Below are positions 14,064-19,124 of a stretch of DNA of 19,124 nt, one piece after another; the stretch's first letter is position 1, and every line of letters begins with the position of its first letter. Source of the stretch: WTAW01 sp050124775 (lineage in GTDB: Bacteria; Acidobacteriota; Aminicenantia; Aminicenantales; Aminicenantaceae). The position numbers and the translations under genes are program-made. Under the pieces are notes generated by a model. It made no database searches. It was not told the DNA's origin and was given only the letters and a program-made list of their open reading frames with translations. The DNA lies in assembly GCA_050124775.1 (NCBI GenBank), contig JASFEP010000031.1:1-19124 (forward strand), read 5' to 3'.

Positions 14064-15248
14064 GTGGATCTTTTTGAAAAATGTTACAAGTACACGCGTG
14101 CTGAAGAGGCTATGGCCATGGGATTTTATCCCTATTTCACACCGATCCAAGAAGTTAATGGGAATAAGGTCAAAGTCAACGGCAAAGAAATGATCATGGT
14201 TGGATCCAATAATTATCTGGGATTGCTCGATCATCCCAAAGTGATGAAAGCCGCACAGGATGCTGTCGATAAATATGGTGTGGCTACTTGTGGCTCCCGG
14301 TTTTTAAACGGAACTCTTGATATCCATGTCGAGTTGGAGAAGAGATTGGCCAAGTTCATGAATAAAGAAGCCGCTCTCACTCTGAGTACAGGATTTCAGA
14401 CGAATCAGGGCGTTATCTCAACTCTTGTGGGCAGAGGAGATGCTGTTATCACAGATAAGATGGTGCACGCGAGTATTGTGGATGCTTGCCGACTCGCTTA
14501 CGGAGATGTCCACAAGTTCAAGCACAATGATATGGATGATCTCGAGAATGTTCTGAGCTCATTGGATGATTCCTCCGGTAAATTGATTGTCGTGGATGGC
14601 GTTTTCAGCATGGAGGGCGACCTGACGAATCTCCCCGAAATCGTCAAGTTGGCAAAAAAATACAGAGCGAAGGTCATGGTGGATGATGCCCATGGTGTCG
14701 GCGTTATGGGCAAAAACGGACGAGGCACAGCTGAACATTTTGGTGTGGAAGAAGATGTCGACCTGATAATGGGCACATTCAGCAAATCATTCGCCGCTCT
14801 GGGTGGATTTGTCGCCGGAGAGAAAAAGGTCATCAGCTATATCAAACATCATTCCCGAGCACTCATTTTCAGCGCAAGCATTACACCCGCTTCGGTGGCC
14901 ACGGTGCTCGCCACACTGGATATCATCGAATCAGAACCTGAGCGAAGAGAGAAACTGTGGCAGATCAGTGAGAAAATGAGATCGGGATTTCAAGATATGG
15001 GCTATGACACCGGTCCGACAGAAACTCCGATCATCCCGGCTATCATCGGGAACGATGAGCTTGCGTTCATGCTGTGGAAGTTGCTCAGGGAAGACGGGAT
15101 CTTTACAAATCCTGTGATCTATCCGGCTGTTCCCAAGAATCAGAGCCTTATCCGGACCAGTTACTCGGCAACCCACACGGATGAGGAGTTGGATTATGTC
15201 CTCCAGAGTTTTGAAAAATCTGGGAAGATACTAGGTATTCTTAAATAG
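14064..15248 (+). CDS. spt: Serine palmitoyltransferase-like PLP enzyme (alpha-oxoamine synthase family)
   Basis: Joins an amino acid to an acyl thioester with loss of CO2; in SPT, serine plus an acyl thioester gives 3-ketosphinganine. A 394-residue fold-type I enzyme. The PLP lysine is K241 in 'GTFSKSFAALGGF', the cofactor Asp/His lie in 'VMVDDAHGVGVMG', and a conserved His is in 'VHASIVDACRLAYG'. 'GSRFLNGTLDIHVELEKRLA' is typical of bacterial SPT, whereas glycine acetyltransferase (KBL) has a different 'CGTQDSH' pattern, so SPT is favoured. The start is GTG at 14064, with AAGGAGGG four bases before it; the open frame to 14040 is not used. It is divergent from the SDR at 13950. KBL or a BioF-like activity remains possible. 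Confidence 0.85.
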   Translation: MDLFEKCYKYTRAEEAMAMGFYPYFTPIQEVNGNKVKVNGKEMIMVGSNNYLGLLDHPKVMKAAQDAVDKYGVATCGSRFLNGTLDIHVELEKRLAKFMNKEAALTLSTGFQTNQGVISTLVGRGDAVITDKMVHASIVDACRLAYGDVHKFKHNDMDDLENVLSSLDDSSGKLIVVDGVFSMEGDLTNLPEIVKLAKKYRAKVMVDDAHGVGVMGKNGRGTAEHFGVEEDVDLIMGTFSKSFAALGGFVAGEKKVISYIKHHSRALIFSASITPASVATVLATLDIIESEPERREKLWQISEKMRSGFQDMGYDTGPTETPIIPAIIGNDELAFMLWKLLREDGIFTNPVIYPAVPKNQSLIRTSYSATHTDEELDYVLQSFEKSGKILGILK

Positions 15249-15260
15249 GCCTCATTGGAA

Positions 15261-15277
15261 CGGAATCAGCTATTCCG
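15261..15277 (+). terminator. Weak terminator-like hairpin after the SPT-like gene
   Basis: CGGAAT (15261-15266) and ATTCCG (15272-15277) form a 6-bp stem with a 5-base loop, 12 bases after the stop. It is followed by an AT-rich stretch with only short T runs. Confidence 0.35.
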
Positions 15278-15323
15278 GAGTTTAATAATACCGTAAAAAT
15301 TTTTTAGATGTGGCGATAAAGAG

Positions 15324-15329
15324 TATAAT
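15324..15329 (+). promoter_or_regulatory. Consensus -10 box at the start of the S55 gene
   Basis: A perfect TATAAT ends seven bases before the ATG at 15337 and overlaps the earlier ATG at 15328. The -35 (TTTTTA, 15301-15306, 17-base spacer) is poor. It suggests a leaderless message starting at 15334-15337. Confidence 0.4.
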
Positions 15330-15336
15330 GAATATG

Positions 15337-17142
15337 ATGAAAATAATACGAGTGTTTACGGTGCTTTTTGTATTGATGGCAACGCTGTCCCCCATAAGTC
15401 TTGAAGGCGTACAAAACATCCTTCCGGTCGACCAGATAAAGGCAGGCATGAAGGGGAAAGGCCGAAGTGTTTTCCTGGGTGATACCATCGAAGAATTCGA
15501 TGTCGAAGTTTTGGGCGTCATGCGCAACATACAACCCAAGAAGGATTTGATCGTCGTAAGAATCAGTGGGCCCAGCATTGAAGACGCGGGAGTGATACAA
15601 GGAATGAGTGGGAGCCCCGTTTACATCGAGGGCAAATTGATAGGCGCATTGTCATACAGTCTCGGCGCTTTTGTCAAGGAACCGCTTGCGCTTGTCACGC
15701 CGATCAATGAGATGAAGGCGATCCCTGACAAAGAACCGACCAAGTCCACTTTCACGCCGCAGATCCCAATAAAAAAACATCTTCCTCTGAGCGAGCTGTT
15801 TGCGATCTACGAATCTTATTTTTACAAAGATCCCACCATTATCAGTGGGGATCGAACCTTTGCCCCTATCAGTATACCACTCGTCTTCAGTGGTTTTTCG
15901 CCCCGTGTTTTTGACAGGGCCAAAGACTTTTTTTCCAGGCTGGGTTTTGCACCGATGAGTGTCAGTATGTCCGGTCGAACCCAAGAGGAGATCGAAATTC
16001 CTGACTTGACCCTAAGGGGAGGGGATTCTGTCGGCGCACAGCTCGTCACAGGAGACCTCAACGTATCGGGAGTGGGAACCGTCACGTATGTGGAAGGGAA
16101 CAAGGTTTTGGCATGGGGGCATCCCTGGTTCAACTTGGGAACAGTTGAGTATATGATGACCAAAACGGATGTCATGACCATAGTTCCGAAGCTCGATGTT
16201 TCGCATAAACTCACGGGAATAGAAATCCCTGTCGGAAAATTCTCTCAGGATCGTATGCCCGGACTCTATGGCGAGCTTGGACAAGTTCCCGATCTTATCC
16301 CATTGAATATCACGATGCGAACGAACAAAGGCGAGCGAAAGTACACGGTCAATATCATAGATGATAAGATCCTGACTCCCGCTTTGGTCAATATGGTAAT
16401 TTCAAGTCTTGTACTCAGCGAAGAGAGAGCCATCGGCGACCTTTCTCTGGAGTTCAGTGGGGATGTCTACTTGGATAATGGCATGAGCGTTCATTTGGAA
16501 GACCTGTTCTCTGGAAATTTTGACATGGCAAGCACAAATCTTTCGAGCCTCGTCGCCGCCGTAGTTTTTTTCTTGATGAGTAACGAATTCCAAGACCTCT
16601 CCATTCATCGGATCGACCTGGCGGTCTCTCCTTCTGAGGATGTCAAATATGCACAATTGGAAAAAGTCTGGCTCGATAAGTATGATGCTTCACCTGGAGA
16701 GATTATCCGAATCAAGGTCTACACCCGGAGCTTCAGGGGAGAAAGTGCTGTTTGGGAGGGGGGAATCCCGGTCCCCAATTTGCCCAAAGGCTCTGAATTC
16801 TATCTTGCCATCGCAGATGCGGTATCCCTGCAGCAGCTGGAAGCAACACAGTACAAACGTCAGCCCTTTGCGCCAAGGAATATCGAGCATGTCATCCGTA
16901 TGCTCAATAATCTGAGGAAGAATAACCGGATTTACTTCAAGATCCTGGCATCCAAACCCGGGCTTTTTCTCCGGGGAGAAGAGATGCCGAACTTGCCGCC
17001 GAGCATGAAATCCATGTTTGCTTCTCCACGAGCAGCGTCATCGGCTCCCACTGAGTTGGAACGATCGACGCTCGGACAGCTACAACAACCAGTTCCGTTC
17101 GTTTTCAGAGGAGCGACTCTTATCCCGATCAAAATAAAATAG
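15337..17142 (+). CDS. Exported S55 (SpoIVB-peptidase-like) domain protein
   Basis: A 601-residue exported protein with a signal peptide ('MKIIRVFTVLFVLMATLS'). The N-terminal region carries the S55 signature: 'AGMKGKGRSVF', 'FDVEVLGVM', then 'GVIQGMSGSPVYIEGKLIGA' with S91/S93. A second block, 'GVGTVTYVEGNKVLAWGHPW', carries H262, matching the GH of the SpoIVB catalytic His. In Bacillus SpoIVB the His block comes before the Ser block; here it follows. The remainder is probably beta-rich and ends in a Pro/Ser/Arg-rich tail. Peptidase activity, substrate and role are unknown. The frame is open to GTG 15310 with further ATGs at 15328 and 15334; no ribosome site is present, and TATAAT at 15324 favours 15334/15337. 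It is followed after 53 bases by a beta-propeller gene, probably in the same operon. Confidence 0.85.
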   Translation: MKIIRVFTVLFVLMATLSPISLEGVQNILPVDQIKAGMKGKGRSVFLGDTIEEFDVEVLGVMRNIQPKKDLIVVRISGPSIEDAGVIQGMSGSPVYIEGKLIGALSYSLGAFVKEPLALVTPINEMKAIPDKEPTKSTFTPQIPIKKHLPLSELFAIYESYFYKDPTIISGDRTFAPISIPLVFSGFSPRVFDRAKDFFSRLGFAPMSVSMSGRTQEEIEIPDLTLRGGDSVGAQLVTGDLNVSGVGTVTYVEGNKVLAWGHPWFNLGTVEYMMTKTDVMTIVPKLDVSHKLTGIEIPVGKFSQDRMPGLYGELGQVPDLIPLNITMRTNKGERKYTVNIIDDKILTPALVNMVISSLVLSEERAIGDLSLEFSGDVYLDNGMSVHLEDLFSGNFDMASTNLSSLVAAVVFFLMSNEFQDLSIHRIDLAVSPSEDVKYAQLEKVWLDKYDASPGEIIRIKVYTRSFRGESAVWEGGIPVPNLPKGSEFYLAIADAVSLQQLEATQYKRQPFAPRNIEHVIRMLNNLRKNNRIYFKILASKPGLFLRGEEMPNLPPSMKSMFASPRAASSAPTELERSTLGQLQQPVPFVFRGATLIPIKIK

Positions 17143-17195
17143 GTAAGACGTATCAACATTTCTTATGAATAGTCCAGTAAAGAGGAGTTGAGAAT

Positions 17196-19124
17196 ATGAA
17201 AAAAGTCGTCGCAGGTTTTTGTTCAGTCGTGATATTTCTAGCACTTTTTTTAGTTGCCGTTCAGCCGCAAAAGTGGGAACTCAGGAACATTAGTGACTAT
17301 TTGAAAGGAAAATTCGAGGGGATCTCCGTCACATATGACGGCGTTCTTTCTCTTTCACCCAAAGTAATAGAGATGGAAGGCCCTACTGAGGAATTCTTTT
17401 TATCTCTTCTCGTTTCACAAGGTGGAACAGTCTATCTCGGAACCGGCCATGACGGAAAGATTTACAGACGGAATGAAGCGGGGCAGTTCGAATTGTATTT
17501 CAAGGTGCCCGAACAGGACATATTTTGTCTCGCTCAAGATTCAAAAGGAAATCTTTATGCAGGGAGTTCCCCGAATGGAAAGATCTATAAAATTACTTCT
17601 CAGGGTAAGGGAGAGCCTTTCTTCAATCCGCAGGAACGATACATCTGGGATTTAAAATTCGATGAGAAGGAAATCTTGTTGGCTGCAGTGGGAGAGAGCG
17701 GAGGGATCTACGCGATCAACCAGCGTGGTGAGGGCCAGAAATTTTTAGATTCTGAGGAAAACCACATCCTTTGTCTTGAGATGAACCGGAATGGGGGATG
17801 GTATGCAGGAAGCGGCGGAAAAGGCCGCCTCTACCGCATTTCTCCTCAAAGAAGGGCCACGATCTTGTATGAGTCGCCTTTCGAAGAAATCAGGACTATC
17901 ACTCTCGATAGGGTGGGCAATATATACGCGGCGGCCGGAGGCAAGTCTACTAAACCTATATCGGAGCCGAAACCAGCCGTTTCGGCAAAGCCCGATGCTG
18001 AGGTCTCCATCACAGTCACACCTTCGGGCACTATCAGTCAAGATATGCCGTCGAAGATAGAAAAACAACCCGGTGCTCTTTTTAAAGTCAATTCTGAGGG
18101 AATTGCCAAGAGGCTATGGAGTTCTTCCGATGAAATGATCTATTCGCTTTTTTGGAACGAGGTCGGACAAGAATTGATCTTTGGAACGGGAAATCAGGGA
18201 AGGGTCTATTCCATTGACAGCAATGAAAAGGTTTCCCTCATGGTTCAAAAACAAGCCGAGCAAATCTATCTGCTTCAACCCCATGGGACGGGTATTTACA
18301 CCCTATCCAACAATCCATCCAATGTGTGCATCATTTCGGCCGAGCAGCGGTTTGAAGGAGAGTATACCAGTCGCGTGTTCGATGCAAAAACTTTGGCATC
18401 TTGGGGGAGGATCGAGTGGGATGCCGAAATGCCTTCTGGAACGACACTTCAATTTCAAACACGAAGCGGTAACTCCAGTGAGCCGAACCAGACATGGAGC
18501 GATTGGTCTCCCCCCTATCAAAAGATCGAAGGGGAACAGATGCTCAATCCCAAGGCGAGGTATTTGCAGTTCAAGGTCAATTTTAAATCCCAATCCGGAA
18601 AGATCTCTCCCCAACTGCAAAAGATCTCACTCTTTTACCTTCAGTCCAACTTAGCACCGATCATCTCCAGGGTCGAACTCCTTCCGGCTAATGTCGTATT
18701 TTTGAAACTTCCGGATCAGAAAGAACAAATCCAGGGAGCGGAGCAAGATATAACCGAACAGGCAAAAAACAATGAAAAGACCATGGGCTATGTTGTTTCG
18801 AAAAAAGCCGAAAGGAAAGGATACCAGACCATAGTATGGGACGCTGTCGACGAAAATGGGGATGTGCTCGTTTATTCTGTCTCGATAAGGAACGAAAATG
18901 AGAATCAGTGGCGCACGCTCAAGCAGGACTGGGGAGAAAAGGTGTTTGCCTTTGACACACTTTCATTCCCTGATGGCATCTATTTCATCAAGATCGATGC
19001 ATCCGACAGGCCTTCGAATCCTTTGGGTATGGAACTCAAAAGCGAAAAGATCAGTCGTCCGCTCATGATCGACAATTCCCTTCCTGTTATTCAAAATTTA
19101 CAGGTTGCCAGAGAGCGCAATCAG
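17196..19124 (+). CDS. Exported beta-propeller protein (partial, 3' end outside window)
   Basis: A 643-codon open frame running off the right edge. The signal peptide/anchor is at residues 1-22. Residues about 70-345 hold repeated blades with a shared 'G-xYxGTGxxGKIYR' pattern: near residues 77, 118, 169, 201, 243 and 327 ('GTVYLGTGHDGKIYR', 'GNLYAGSSPNGKIYKI', 'GRLYRIS', 'LIFGTGNQGRVYSID'). A low-complexity Pro/Ser/Lys insert lies at about 248-290. After the propeller comes 'LQFQTRSGNSSEP...TWSDWSPPY', a sandwich domain, and then Ig/cadherin-like sequence. Such proteins usually act as extracytoplasmic binding or scaffold proteins. RBS AGAGGAG lies 8 bases upstream. Probably co-expressed with the S55 protein; not assigned to a named family. 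Confidence 0.82.
   Translation, partial: MKKVVAGFCSVVIFLALFLVAVQPQKWELRNISDYLKGKFEGISVTYDGVLSLSPKVIEMEGPTEEFFLSLLVSQGGTVYLGTGHDGKIYRRNEAGQFELYFKVPEQDIFCLAQDSKGNLYAGSSPNGKIYKITSQGKGEPFFNPQERYIWDLKFDEKEILLAAVGESGGIYAINQRGEGQKFLDSEENHILCLEMNRNGGWYAGSGGKGRLYRISPQRRATILYESPFEEIRTITLDRVGNIYAAAGGKSTKPISEPKPAVSAKPDAEVSITVTPSGTISQDMPSKIEKQPGALFKVNSEGIAKRLWSSSDEMIYSLFWNEVGQELIFGTGNQGRVYSIDSNEKVSLMVQKQAEQIYLLQPHGTGIYTLSNNPSNVCIISAEQRFEGEYTSRVFDAKTLASWGRIEWDAEMPSGTTLQFQTRSGNSSEPNQTWSDWSPPYQKIEGEQMLNPKARYLQFKVNFKSQSGKISPQLQKISLFYLQSNLAPIISRVELLPANVVFLKLPDQKEQIQGAEQDITEQAKNNEKTMGYVVSKKAERKGYQTIVWDAVDENGDVLVYSVSIRNENENQWRTLKQDWGEKVFAFDTLSFPDGIYFIKIDASDRPSNPLGMELKSEKISRPLMIDNSLPVIQNLQVARERNQ

Noticed and set aside
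14064..15248. Glycine C-acetyltransferase (KBL) call
   Set aside because: The 'NGTLDIH' pattern and the neighbouring SDR fit SPT better, and no threonine dehydrogenase is beside it.
1..19124. tRNA, rRNA, CRISPR array or IS element
   Set aside because: No cloverleaf, regular spaced repeats, terminal inverted repeats or transposase motifs were seen by reading.

Overview
The window looks like chromosomal DNA from an uncultured, probably Gram-negative bacterium near Acidobacteriota / Candidatus Aminicenantes. This is inferred from the style of the proteins: an omega subunit with a tail, secreted proteins beginning with a Lys/Arg-rich 'KKEKERR' segment, a DUF885 protein, and an S55-type exported protein next to a beta-propeller. 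No rRNA, tRNA, CRISPR array, IS element or integrase was seen. The content is core metabolism, envelope and signalling genes. There is no obvious phage or island character.

Layout. 1-666 (-): secreted metallo-beta-lactamase-fold hydrolase, cut by the left edge. 1054-1347 (-): single-domain PilZ protein. 1522-2337 (+): secreted protein of unknown function. 2421-3224 (-): receiver-like protein whose long C-terminal tail is cut off by an in-frame TAA. 3476-4540 (+): three-gene operon of a small excisionase-type HTH protein, a DUF1648-like membrane protein and a membrane-anchored GspG-like protein. 4554-5920 (-): MinD/FlhG-like ATPase overlapping by ATGA with a J-like protein that lacks HPD. 6148-6531 (+): RNA polymerase omega subunit. 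6802-12344 (-): a long leftward set, from FabH (KAS III) through a DUF885 protein, a TatD-family hydrolase and a trans-polyprenyl diphosphate synthase to a CYTH/CyaB-type protein. 12486-12962 (+): exported DsbD-N-like domain protein. 12976-13950 (-) and 14064-15248 (+): a divergent pair, an extended SDR and a serine palmitoyltransferase-like enzyme. 15337-17142 (+): exported protein with an S55 (SpoIVB-peptidase-like) core. 17196 onward (+): exported beta-propeller protein, cut by the right edge.

How the genes may work together. The SDR/SPT pair fits the first two steps of bacterial ceramide synthesis (3-ketosphinganine formation and reduction). FabH and the polyprenyl synthase nearby also belong to lipid metabolism. 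The left half holds several regulatory parts: PilZ (c-di-GMP), a receiver lacking its phosphorylation residues, and an ATPase/J-like couple that may position a cell-envelope machine. The right half is envelope and export biology.

The points most worth a second look are: (i) the SPT/SDR pair; (ii) the nonsense codon inside the receiver gene together with its degenerate active site; (iii) the ATPase/degenerate J-protein couple; (iv) promoter -10 boxes lying only a few bases before start codons, suggesting leaderless mRNAs; (v) the order of the S55 catalytic blocks; (vi) a DUF885 protein lacking the HExxPGH motif; (vii) tandem leftward terminators between the ATPase and rpoZ.
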